Position numbers and translations under genes: made by a program
Notes under the pieces: model-generated
The model's input: the letters and a program-made list of their open reading frames with translations, nothing else
Told to the model about the DNA's origin: nothing
Databases searched by the model: none
Part shown: positions 1 through 8,299 of the stretch, in pieces
Numbering within the stretch: the stretch's first letter is position 1
Layout of the letters: every line of letters starts with the position of its first letter
Source: Desulfospira joergensenii DSM 10085
GTDB taxonomy: Bacteria; Desulfobacterota; Desulfobacteria; Desulfobacterales; Desulfobacteraceae
Assembly (NCBI RefSeq): GCF_000420085.1
Contig: NZ_ATUG01000003.1
Location: forward strand, 806,001-870,000
DNA: 64,000 nucleotides
Direction: 5' to 3'

Positions 1-1
1 C

Positions 2-133
2 GAACGGATCCTGTCCGGGTTTGAGCATTACGGCACCCTGTTCAAACTGGTGAAACCAAAGACAACCGATATTTCAACCCTGCTGGGCCACCGGGGCAAC
101 AAGCCCGAGGAAACCCTGGCCGTGGTTTACTAG
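2..133 (+). CDS. C-terminal end of probable glutamate synthase large subunit (partial)
   Basis: The window opens inside a reading frame that encodes about 43 residues and ends at TAG, 12 bases before the next start codon. The fragment (ERILSGFEHYGTLFKLVKP and onward) has the look of the C-terminus of a glutamate synthase large subunit, where a helix resembling 'ILENF...F.KV.P' is usual. The tight spacing to gltD supports a gltB-gltD operon. The fragment is too short for certainty, so the call rests mainly on the neighbour. Confidence 0.45.
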   Translation, partial: ERILSGFEHYGTLFKLVKPKTTDISTLLGHRGNKPEETLAVVY

Positions 134-145
134 GACACCCCTGCC

Positions 146-1561
146 ATGAACCGAAACCTGTACCAGTTCATCGAAGTCAAGCGTGTGGATCCCAAAAAGA
201 AACAGATCCACAGACGCAAGCATGAATTTGTGGAGATCTACGATTCTTTTGAAAAATCCCAGGTCTCCATGCAGGCTGACCGGTGTATTTCCTGCGGCAA
301 TCCCTATTGCGAGTGGAAATGTCCGGTACACAACTATATCCCGGACTGGCTTGACCTTGCCAACCAGGGCAAGATCCTTCAAGCGGCTGAACTCTGCCAC
401 CAGACCAACAGCCTGCCTGAAATCTGCGGCCGGGTCTGCCCCCAGGACCGGCTCTGCGAAGGGGCCTGCACCCTGGCCACCGGATTCGGGGCCGTGACCA
501 TCGGTTCCATTGAAAAGTATATCGTGGACACGGCCTTTGACATGGGGTGGCGGCCGGATCTGTCCAAAGTGGTCAAAACCGGTCTTACAGTGGCCGTGGT
601 CGGGGCCGGACCCGCCGGGCTTTCCTGCGCCGATGTCCTGGTCCGGAACGGAATTTCCCCTGTTGTCTTTGACCGCCACCCGGAGATCGGGGGGCTTCTG
701 ACCTTCGGCATCCCCCCTTTTAAGCTGGACAAAAGGGTTATGGAGCGGCGGCGCAGGGTCTTTCAGGATATGGGAATCGAGTTCAGGCTGGGCACGGACA
801 TCGGAAAAGACCTTGACTTCCAGTCCCTGGTCCCGGAGTACGATGCCGTCTTTATCGGTATCGGAACCTATGGGTATATCCGGGGCGATCTGGAGAACCG
901 GGATGCCCCCGGGGTCTATGACGCCCTCCCCTTTCTCACGGCAAACATGGATCATCTGATGAATATCCGGAGAGCAGACTATCCTTATATCAACCTTGAA
1001 GGGCAGAAGGTGGTGGTCCTGGGAGGGGGAGACACGGCCATGGACTGCCTGAGGACTGCCGTGCGCCAGGGTGCATCCGAGGTGGTCTGCGCATACCGCA
1101 GGGACGAGGCCAATATGCCCGGCTCTCCCAGGGAGGTGGCCAATGCCCTGGACGAGGGGGTGAGGTTTCAATTCAATGCCCAGCCCCTGGGGTTGGTCAC
1201 AGGCTCCACGGGCCGGGTCACCGGCGTTAAATTGATCTCTACCCGGCTGGGCCGGCCCGATGACAGGGGCCGCCGGCGGCCCGAGCCTGTGGAGGGATCT
1301 GAAACCCTTCTGGATGCGGATGCCGTGATCATGGCCTTTGGATTCAGGCCGGACCCCCCTGCCTGGCTTAAGCAGAACCGGATTAAATTAACCGAAAACA
1401 ACAGGATCAGCGCTTCGGATAAGGGCCGGTTCTCCTTTCAGACCTCCAATGAAAAGGTCTTTGCCGGCGGAGATATTGTCCGGGGCTCGGACCTGGTGGT
1501 CACGGCCGTTGCCGAAGGCAGGGAAGCGGCCCGGGGCATCATGGACTTTCTCGGCGTTTAA
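146..1561 (+). CDS. gltD: Glutamate synthase small (beta) subunit, NADPH-dependent
   Basis: 471 residues, the usual GltD length. An N-terminal Fer4_20 domain has cysteines at 47, 50, 55, 59 and 94, 98, 104, 108 that bind two [4Fe-4S] clusters. A FAD Rossmann motif GAGPAG lies at about 153-158, followed by the family signature GIPPFKLDKRV, and a second NADPH Rossmann motif (VVLGGGDTAMDC) near 290. In the family it oxidises NADPH and passes electrons to the large subunit, which makes glutamate from glutamine and 2-oxoglutarate. It follows the probable gltB end by 12 bases, so the two are likely one operon. The same fold recurs as an inserted domain in the large HdrA at 28280-32734. Confidence 0.95.
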   Translation: MNRNLYQFIEVKRVDPKKKQIHRRKHEFVEIYDSFEKSQVSMQADRCISCGNPYCEWKCPVHNYIPDWLDLANQGKILQAAELCHQTNSLPEICGRVCPQDRLCEGACTLATGFGAVTIGSIEKYIVDTAFDMGWRPDLSKVVKTGLTVAVVGAGPAGLSCADVLVRNGISPVVFDRHPEIGGLLTFGIPPFKLDKRVMERRRRVFQDMGIEFRLGTDIGKDLDFQSLVPEYDAVFIGIGTYGYIRGDLENRDAPGVYDALPFLTANMDHLMNIRRADYPYINLEGQKVVVLGGGDTAMDCLRTAVRQGASEVVCAYRRDEANMPGSPREVANALDEGVRFQFNAQPLGLVTGSTGRVTGVKLISTRLGRPDDRGRRRPEPVEGSETLLDADAVIMAFGFRPDPPAWLKQNRIKLTENNRISASDKGRFSFQTSNEKVFAGGDIVRGSDLVVTAVAEGREAARGIMDFLGV

Positions 1562-1733
1562 AAGCCCCGGCCGGAACATCGGACTTACCCCAGTCTATGC
1601 TTTCCGGTCCGACTTTCATGGGGTCGTTCTTTGCTCCCATTATGGGAAGGGTCTTTTCCGGGATTCCGATTCTTTGGCAGTTGATCTCCCCCCTTGGACC
1701 CGCCATTTTTTCTCCTTATTTTTTAAAAAAACC

Positions 1734-1795
1734 TTGACAAAAAAACTCTTCAGTCATATTCTGACTGGAAAGTCATTATTTTGACCAATCGGTCA
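1734..1795 (+). promoter_or_regulatory. Promoter with two palindromic operators for the tetR-RND operon
   Basis: TTGACA at 1734-1739 is followed after 17 bases by a weak -10, TATTCT, at 1757-1762. A perfect palindrome AGTCA-tattc-TGACT (1752-1766) overlaps the -10. A second, TGACC-aatc-GGTCA (1782-1795), lies just downstream. Both have the spacing of TetR-family operators, and the next gene is a TetR regulator, so autorepression is the simple inference. Confidence 0.6.
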
Positions 1796-1808
1796 TAACG
1801 GATATATT

Positions 1809-1839
1809 GGGGTTCCCCTCAGGGACGATGGGGAACCCC
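1809..1839. repeat. Perfect 10-bp inverted repeat in the tetR leader
   Basis: GGGGTTCCCC (1809-1818) and GGGGAACCCC (1830-1839) are exact inverted copies with an 11-base loop, between the operators and the ribosome-binding site of the TetR gene. In RNA this would be a strong hairpin in the 5' untranslated region; in DNA it could be a further protein site. Confidence 0.6.
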
Positions 1840-1866
1840 AGTATATTTTTAAAAAGGGGGATGGAT

Positions 1867-2451
1867 ATGACAACCGCCCGCAAGAAAAAAGAATTGGTGG
1901 ACAATTTAATTAAGGCTGAAATTGTAAAAACGGTTCTGACCCTTATCAAGGAAGACAGACCCGTCACCATGGATGAAATCGCAAGGGAATGCGGAGTGGC
2001 CAAGGGAACCCTGTACAACCACTTCAAAGACAAGGACGCACTGCTCAACTATGTTCATGAGCAGGTTCTCATGCCCATCCGCCAGAACAACACAGCCATA
2101 TTTGAAAGCGACAAAGATCCCCTGACCAAATTGCATGAATTTGTGGATTCCGTATTCAGCATCCAGGAGGTGGTCGTCCTTTATTTCCGATTTGTTCACC
2201 GCAGGAAAACCGTGGAGGAAGAGATAAAAGACCGGTTTGATTTTTCCATCCGCCCCCTGGCCAAGCTGTGCACAGAGGGCATCCAAAGCGGTTTGTTTCT
2301 GGACGTCGACCCCTATATTCTGGCGGAGATGATTTACGGAACCGTGATCGGCCCGCTCAAAACCCTGCAGGTCAGGGATGCTGAAAACATGGATAAGGAA
2401 AAAATTAAACAGGATATTATCCGTATCCTCGACAGGATCATACTCAGGTAA
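1867..2451 (+). CDS. TetR/AcrR-family transcriptional regulator of the RND efflux operon
   Basis: About 195 residues. The N-terminal helix-turn-helix reads TMDEIARECGVAKGTLYNHF, typical TetR_N, and the remaining helical domain is the variable ligand-binding part. The start at 1867 is preferred because AAAGGGGG sits six bases upstream; ATG 1861 abuts that run, and an upstream extension to 1807 would place the leader hairpin inside the coding region. The gene ends 11 bases before the RND adaptor and follows two palindromic operators. I infer it represses the operon and is released by an efflux substrate. Confidence 0.88.
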   Translation: MTTARKKKELVDNLIKAEIVKTVLTLIKEDRPVTMDEIARECGVAKGTLYNHFKDKDALLNYVHEQVLMPIRQNNTAIFESDKDPLTKLHEFVDSVFSIQEVVVLYFRFVHRRKTVEEEIKDRFDFSIRPLAKLCTEGIQSGLFLDVDPYILAEMIYGTVIGPLKTLQVRDAENMDKEKIKQDIIRILDRIILR

Positions 2452-2462
2452 GAGGAGAAAAC

Positions 2463-3617
2463 ATGAAGATCAAATTTTTGTCGGCACTAACCCTGGTGGT
2501 TCTTTTGGGCCTTGGTTATTTTTGGTTCAGCAGTCAGGGGTCCCAGGCCCAGGCCCAGAACGAAACGAAAACCGGTCCCAGGCCTCCGGTCGAGGTCTCG
2601 GTGTATACCGTAGAACATCATGAGGTGGTCTTTACCAAGGATCTTCCGGGCAGGACCTCTGCCTTCCAGGTGGCTGAGATCCGGCCCCAGGTGACCGGGA
2701 TAATATTAAAACGGCTCTTTACAGAGGGAAGTCTCGTAAAAAAAGGCCAGCAGCTCTATCAAATTGATCCGGCCACCTACCAGGCTGCCTATGACAGTTC
2801 CGCAGCCAGCCTTGAAGAGGCCCGGGCCGATGTAAAGGCAGTGGAGCCCAAGGTGGCGCGGTACAGCCGGCTGGTAAAAATGGGCGGGGTCAGCCGCCAG
2901 CAGTACGATGATGCCGTGGCTGCCCTGGCCCAGGCCGAGGCAGGGGTTGCCGTGGCCAAGGCCCAGCTGGCTGCCACTAGGATCAATTTAGAGTATACCA
3001 AGGTATTTGCCCCCATTTCAGGCCGCGTGGGCAGATCCTCCGTGACCGAAGGCGCCCTGGTAACGGCCAACCAGACCACGGCCCTTGCCACCGTTCAGAA
3101 CCTGGATCAGATCTATGTGGACGTCAACCAGTCCAGCGATGATCTCATGGAACTGCGCCGGCATATGAAGGACCCGGCCCAAAGCCCTGGGGCGACCCTG
3201 TTTATCGGAAAGGATGACATCCCCTATGCCCATAAGGGAAAAATACTTTTCTCCGATGTCACCGTGGACCGGGGCACCGGCATGGTTCAGCTGAGGATTC
3301 TCTTTCCCAATTCTGGCAACGCCCTGCTCCCCGGCCTCTTTGTCCGGGCACGGGTGGAGCAGTTCAGGCAGGCCCAGGCCATTACCGTGCCCCAGCAGGC
3401 AGTGGTCCGCAGTTCCGACGGCAATGTATCCGTCTGGACCGTGGATGAGGACAATACCGTCCAGACCCGCAAGATTACCGTCTCCAGAGTGGTCGGCGAC
3501 CAGTGGCTGGTTACCTCCGGCCTCACCCCGGGGGACCGGGTGGTGGTGGCAGGGCTCCAGAAGATCCGGGCCCAGGCCAAAGTCTCTCCCGTGGAAATGG
3601 ATTCCACCAACAGCTAA
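2463..3617 (+). CDS. RND efflux periplasmic adaptor (membrane fusion protein, AcrA/MexA type)
   Basis: 384 residues. One hydrophobic N-terminal segment (about 5-24) exports or anchors the protein; there is no lipobox cysteine. The order is typical of the family: a barrel-sandwich half-motif (EIRPQVTGIILKRLFTEGS), an alpha-hairpin rich in Ala and Glu (about 100-165), the second lipoyl half (APISGRVGRSSVTEGALV), then beta-barrel and membrane-proximal domains. Adaptors bridge the inner-membrane pump and outer-membrane channel. The start has AGAGGAGA upstream. The pump gene follows after 15 bases, confirming the operon. Confidence 0.95.
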   Translation: MKIKFLSALTLVVLLGLGYFWFSSQGSQAQAQNETKTGPRPPVEVSVYTVEHHEVVFTKDLPGRTSAFQVAEIRPQVTGIILKRLFTEGSLVKKGQQLYQIDPATYQAAYDSSAASLEEARADVKAVEPKVARYSRLVKMGGVSRQQYDDAVAALAQAEAGVAVAKAQLAATRINLEYTKVFAPISGRVGRSSVTEGALVTANQTTALATVQNLDQIYVDVNQSSDDLMELRRHMKDPAQSPGATLFIGKDDIPYAHKGKILFSDVTVDRGTGMVQLRILFPNSGNALLPGLFVRARVEQFRQAQAITVPQQAVVRSSDGNVSVWTVDEDNTVQTRKITVSRVVGDQWLVTSGLTPGDRVVVAGLQKIRAQAKVSPVEMDSTNS

Positions 3618-3632
3618 ACACAGGATACTAGA

Positions 3633-6600
3633 ATGTCGAAGTTTTTTATCAACAGGCCCATATTTGCCTGGGTTATATCCATCGTGATCATGCTGGCAGG
3701 CCTTTTTGCCGTGCTGACCCTGCCTGTGGAGCAATACCCGAAAATTGCCCCGCCCAGCGTCCAGATCACCACCTCCTATCCCGGTGCCTCGGCTGAGGTC
3801 CTGGAGAACAGCGTCACCCAGGTCATTGAACAGAGCCTGACCGGAATCGATTATCTGCGGTATTTTTCAGCGGCAAGCGAATCCAGCGGCCGGCTCACCA
3901 TCACCCTGACCTTTGAACCTGAAGCAGATCCCGATATCGCCCAGGTCCAGGTTCAGAACAAGGTCTCCTCCATCACCAGCCTTCTGCCCCAGGAGGTCCA
4001 GACCCAGGGGGTCACGGTGAGCAAGGCCACCAAAAGTTACCTGTTGGTCGTGGGAATCTATTCAGAAGACGGCAAATTGTCAGATGACGACATTGCCGAC
4101 TACATCTCCTCCAATCTGGCCGATCCCCTTGCCCGGGTCCAGGGGGTGGGGGACCTGAGCGTGTTCGGTGCCCAGCATGCCATGCGGATCTGGCTCAACC
4201 CTGAAAAACTAAACTCCTTCAGCCTCATGCCCGCAGAGGTCATTGCCGCCATTAAATCCAGGAACGCAGATGTGACTTCCGGCCAGCTGGGCGGCGCGCC
4301 TGCCGTTCAGGGCCAGCAGCTCAACGCCACGGTATCGGTCCAGTCAAAGCTCAAGACCGTGGAGGATTTTGAAAAGATCCTGGTCAAGGTGAATACCGAC
4401 GGATCCCAGGTCCGCCTCAGGGACATCGCCCGGGTGGAGCTGGGATCGGAAACCTATGGCGTTACCGCCCGGTATAAGGGCATGCCGGCATCGGCCATGG
4501 CCATGAGCCTTGCCACCGGCGCCAATGCCCTGGACACGGCTGAAAGAATCAAGGCCAAGGTTATGGATCTTACCGCCTCGATGCCCGAGGGGCTCGGGGT
4601 GGTCTACCCCTATGACACCACCCCCTTTGTCCAGCTCTCCATTGAAGAGGTGATCAAAACCCTGGTGGAAGCCGTATTCCTGGTCTTCTTTGTCATGTAT
4701 CTCTTTCTCCAGAACTTCAGGGCCACCCTGATCCCGACCATTGCCGTGCCTGTGGTCCTTCTGGGAACCTTCGGGGTATTGTCGGCCTTCGGGTTCAGTA
4801 TCAATGTGCTCTCCATGTTTGCCATGGTCCTGGCCATAGGGCTTCTGGTGGATGACGCCATTGTGGTGGTGGAAAATGTGGAACGGGTCATGACCGAAAC
4901 CGGGCTGCCTCCCAGGGAGGCCACCATTCAATCCATGGAGCAGATCACAGGGGCCCTTGTGGGCATTGCCCTGGTATTATCTGCCGTATTTATTCCCATG
5001 GCCTTTTTCGCAGGGTCCACCGGTGCCATCTACCGGCAGTTTTCCCTGACCATCGTATCGGCCATGGCCCTGTCCGTTGTGGTGGCTCTGGTCCTGACCC
5101 CGGCCCTTTGCGCCACCCTTCTCAAACCCGTACAAAAGGGTCATCATGAGAGCAAAAAAGGGTTTTTCGGCTGGTTCAACCGCTCCTTTGACGTTGGGAA
5201 AAAAGCCTATGGCCGCAGCGTCTCTTTCACCGCTACCCGGATATTCCGTTTCCTGGTCATCTACCTTTTGATCGTCGGCGGCATGGCCTCCCTTTTTAAG
5301 ACCATCCCCACAGGGTTTATCCCGGATGAGGACCAGGGCACCCTGATGATGATGATCTCCGCCCCTCCGGGCGCGACCCTGGAGCGGACCCGGCAGTCCA
5401 TAAAGCAGGTGGAGGAATATCTGCTCAATCAGGAGGCTGAAAACGTGGACGGTTTTTTTACGGTAACCGGATTCAGTTTTGCCGGCCAGGGCCAGAACGT
5501 GGGCCTGGGCTTTATCAAGCTCAAAGACTGGGGCGAGCGGACCCGGCCGGACCAGAAGGCTGCGGCCATTGCCCAGCGGACCATGGCCAATCTCTACCGC
5601 ATCAAGGACGCATCCGTCTATGCCTTTATGCCGCCTGCCATCACCGAGCTTGGAAATGCCACCGGCTTCAACCTCCAGCTGGTGGACAGGTCCGGAGTGG
5701 GCCATGAGACCCTGGTCACCGCCAGGAACATGATGCTGGGCATGGCCTCCCAGAACCCCAAACTTGTGGGGGTCCGGCCCAACGGCCTTTCCGACGTGCC
5801 CCAGTACAAGGTGGACATTGACTATGAAAAGGCCGAGGCCCTGGGGGTATCCACTTCGGACATCACCAGCATTCTTCAGACCGCCTGGGGGTCCACCTAT
5901 GTGAATGACTTCATGGACAAGACCCGAATCAAAAAGGTCTATATGCAGGGGGATGCCGACTACCGGATGGTACCCGGAGATATTGACCGATGGTACCTGC
6001 GCAATACTGCAGGAGAGATGGTGCCCTTTTCCTCTTTTACCTCAGGCGAGTGGTCCTATGGATCCCCCAAACTTGAACGGTATAACGGCAGTTCTTCCAT
6101 GGAGATTCTGGGCGCGCCTGCCCATGGGGTCAGCTCCGGGGAGGCCATGTCCATTATGGAGGAGATTGCAGCCAAACTGCCCAGGGGCGTCGGCATGGAA
6201 TGGACCGGAATCTCTTACGAGGAACAGACGGCAGGCTCCCAGACCACCCTGCTGTACACGGTATCCCTGCTCTTTGTCTTCCTCTGCCTGGCAGCCCTGT
6301 ATGAAAGCTGGTCCATCCCTCTGTCCGTGATCCTGATTGTCCCCCTGGGCATTGTGGGATCGGTGATTGCCACAAAATGGGCCGGACTGAACAATGACGT
6401 TTATTTTCAGATCGGACTGCTGACCACCGTGGGCCTGGCATCCAAGAACGCCATCCTCATTGTGGAATTTGCAAAAAATCTCTACGACAAAGGCCAGGAT
6501 ATTGTGACGGCTGCCAGGACGGCTGCTGAACAGCGGCTCAGGCCCATCCTCATGACCTCCTTTGCCTTTATCCTGGGGGTCACACCCCTGGCCGTATCCA

Positions 6601-6776
6601 ACGGGGCCGGCTCCGCCAGCCAGAATGCCATCGGTATCGGGGTTATCGGCGGAATGGTAGCTGCCACATCCCTGGCCATTATTTTTGTTCCCCTGTTCTT
6701 TGTCCTCATTGAACAATGGGGTGAAAAAAAGAAAAAAAGGGCTGAGGCCCCAAGTGAGGTGATTCATGCCCAGTAA
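3633..6776 (+). CDS. RND multidrug efflux pump, HAE1 family (AcrB/MexB type)
   Basis: 1047 residues, standard for AcrB-type proton-driven pumps. It starts FINRPIFAWVISIVIML, the characteristic first transmembrane helix. The TM4 proton-relay aspartates are present in GLLVDDAIVVVENVER (AcrB D407/D408 equivalents) and the TM10 lysine in GLASKNAILIVEFA. Two large periplasmic porter loops lie after TM1 and TM7. The family exports lipophilic drugs, bile salts, dyes or solvents; the substrate here cannot be read from sequence. It overlaps the outer-membrane factor gene by 11 bases, suggesting translational coupling. Confidence 0.97.
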   Translation: MSKFFINRPIFAWVISIVIMLAGLFAVLTLPVEQYPKIAPPSVQITTSYPGASAEVLENSVTQVIEQSLTGIDYLRYFSAASESSGRLTITLTFEPEADPDIAQVQVQNKVSSITSLLPQEVQTQGVTVSKATKSYLLVVGIYSEDGKLSDDDIADYISSNLADPLARVQGVGDLSVFGAQHAMRIWLNPEKLNSFSLMPAEVIAAIKSRNADVTSGQLGGAPAVQGQQLNATVSVQSKLKTVEDFEKILVKVNTDGSQVRLRDIARVELGSETYGVTARYKGMPASAMAMSLATGANALDTAERIKAKVMDLTASMPEGLGVVYPYDTTPFVQLSIEEVIKTLVEAVFLVFFVMYLFLQNFRATLIPTIAVPVVLLGTFGVLSAFGFSINVLSMFAMVLAIGLLVDDAIVVVENVERVMTETGLPPREATIQSMEQITGALVGIALVLSAVFIPMAFFAGSTGAIYRQFSLTIVSAMALSVVVALVLTPALCATLLKPVQKGHHESKKGFFGWFNRSFDVGKKAYGRSVSFTATRIFRFLVIYLLIVGGMASLFKTIPTGFIPDEDQGTLMMMISAPPGATLERTRQSIKQVEEYLLNQEAENVDGFFTVTGFSFAGQGQNVGLGFIKLKDWGERTRPDQKAAAIAQRTMANLYRIKDASVYAFMPPAITELGNATGFNLQLVDRSGVGHETLVTARNMMLGMASQNPKLVGVRPNGLSDVPQYKVDIDYEKAEALGVSTSDITSILQTAWGSTYVNDFMDKTRIKKVYMQGDADYRMVPGDIDRWYLRNTAGEMVPFSSFTSGEWSYGSPKLERYNGSSSMEILGAPAHGVSSGEAMSIMEEIAAKLPRGVGMEWTGISYEEQTAGSQTTLLYTVSLLFVFLCLAALYESWSIPLSVILIVPLGIVGSVIATKWAGLNNDVYFQIGLLTTVGLASKNAILIVEFAKNLYDKGQDIVTAARTAAEQRLRPILMTSFAFILGVTPLAVSNGAGSASQNAIGIGVIGGMVAATSLAIIFVPLFFVLIEQWGEKKKKRAEAPSEVIHAQ

Positions 6777-8199
6777 GACCCTTTTCGCAGCCATTGCCGC
6801 CATTATGTTCATGACCCAGGGCTGCTCCTTTATACCTGAGTACAGGCAGCCGGACCTGGCTGTGGAAGCCACCTGGTCCGGCCGGACAGACCCGGCAGAT
6901 CCGCTTGACGCAAAGGCCGGAGGCCCGTCAGCCCTGGCCAGTGATATTGCCTGGCAGGACTATTTCGGGTCGGAGACCCTTAAACAGCTCATCCAGCTGA
7001 CCCTGGACAACAACCGGGACCTTCGGGTGGCTGTGCTGACCATTGAAAAGGCAAGGGCTGCCTACAGAATCCAGAGGGCAGATTCCCTGCCCGTGGTTTC
7101 CGCGGGTACGGGGGTGAGCCGCCAGGGGGTGGCAGAGGACAACAGCTCCACAGGGGCGGCCTATACCAGCGATACCACCATGACCGCCAACCTCGGGGTT
7201 ACCGCCTATGAGCTCGACTTTTTCGGACGGGTAAGATCCTTGAACACCGCAGCCCTGGAAACCTATCTGGCCACTGAAGAGGCAGCCCTGAACACCCGGA
7301 TCGCCCTGATCGGCCAGACCGCAGATGCCTATATGACCCTGCTGGCCGACCGGAAGCTGCTGGAGCTTTCCCAAAGCACCTTTCAGGCCCAGAAAGAAAC
7401 CTATGAGGTGATTAAAAGCCAGTTCGAGGTGGGATCCGCCACCCAGCTGGACCTGGCCCAGGCCGCGACCTCGGTTGAGAGCGCCAGGGTGTCCATTGCC
7501 CAGTATACCCGTCTGGCAGCCCAGGCTGAAAATGCCGTCACCCTGCTGGCCGGGACATCGGTATACTCTCTTTTGAATTCCGGTGAGACCATTGACGATA
7601 TCCGGTTCATGGACGGCCTTCCGGCAGGCCTTCCCTCCCAGGTGCTGCTGGCCCGGCCTGATATTCGTTCGGCAGAGCATAAGCTCAAGGCGGCAAACGC
7701 CGATATCGGAGCGGCCAGGGCGGCTCTGTATCCCTCCATCAGCCTGACCGGCTCAATGGGATTTGCCAGTCAGAGCCTGACCTCCCTGTTTGACGTATCC
7801 GACAGTCTGGCATGGAGCTTTGCCCCTTCTTTGACAATCCCCATCTTCAACCGGGACGGCCTCAATGCCAGCCTGGAAACGGCAGAGATCAGCGAAAAGA
7901 TTGCCGTGGCCTCCTACGAAGGTACGGTCCAGACAGCGTTCAGGGAGGTGGCGGACCAGCTGGCCGCCAGGAAGACCTATCAGGACCAACTCAAGGCCCA
8001 GAACGCCCTGGTGGACGCCACCCAGGAGTCCTATACCCTGTCCCGTGCCCGTTATGAGAACGGGATAGACGACTTTCTGGCGGTCCTGGACTCCCAGCGG
8101 GCATTATTTTCAGCCCAGCAGGGGGCCATTACTGTCCGCCAGTCCTATCTGAGCAACCTTGTAAACCTCTATAAAGTGCTTGGAGGCGGACAACTCTAA
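6766..8199 (+). CDS. Outer-membrane efflux lipoprotein, NodT/OprM family
   Basis: 477 residues with a lipoprotein signal peptide ending in the lipobox TQGC, so the mature protein begins at about Cys20. It contains two outer-membrane efflux repeats: the first half carries a long helical region (about 90-245), the second begins near LARPDIRSAEHKLKAANADIGAARA. Family members form the trimeric outer-membrane channel of RND pumps. It is the last gene of the tetR-adaptor-pump-channel operon and is followed by a strong hairpin. Confidence 0.95.
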   Translation: MPSKTLFAAIAAIMFMTQGCSFIPEYRQPDLAVEATWSGRTDPADPLDAKAGGPSALASDIAWQDYFGSETLKQLIQLTLDNNRDLRVAVLTIEKARAAYRIQRADSLPVVSAGTGVSRQGVAEDNSSTGAAYTSDTTMTANLGVTAYELDFFGRVRSLNTAALETYLATEEAALNTRIALIGQTADAYMTLLADRKLLELSQSTFQAQKETYEVIKSQFEVGSATQLDLAQAATSVESARVSIAQYTRLAAQAENAVTLLAGTSVYSLLNSGETIDDIRFMDGLPAGLPSQVLLARPDIRSAEHKLKAANADIGAARAALYPSISLTGSMGFASQSLTSLFDVSDSLAWSFAPSLTIPIFNRDGLNASLETAEISEKIAVASYEGTVQTAFREVADQLAARKTYQDQLKAQNALVDATQESYTLSRARYENGIDDFLAVLDSQRALFSAQQGAITVRQSYLSNLVNLYKVLGGGQL

Positions 8200-8221
8200 T
8201 CCCCATCCCGGCTGAAATCAC

Positions 8222-8265
8222 CCACCAGGCTGTCATGCAAAAGATTTTGTGTGACAGCCTGGTGG
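8222..8265. terminator. Long hairpin between convergent genes, likely bidirectional terminator
   Basis: The 14-base arms at 8222-8235 and 8252-8265 are exact inverted copies (CACCAGGCTGTCA and its complement). The 16-base loop contains a further CAAA/TTTG pairing. The hairpin lies between the end of the efflux operon and the end of the minus-strand aromatic amino-acid gene. There is no long T-run on either side. Confidence 0.65.
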
Positions 8266-8299
8266 TGATCTTGATCCAGACCCTTAAAAATGAAACCCT

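Noticed and set aside
74..1171. Long minus-strand open frames opposite gltD, the RND pump, both hdrA genes and the DAHP synthase fusion
   Set aside because: They are antisense to well-supported genes and arise from high GC and codon bias; none has a recognisable protein sequence.
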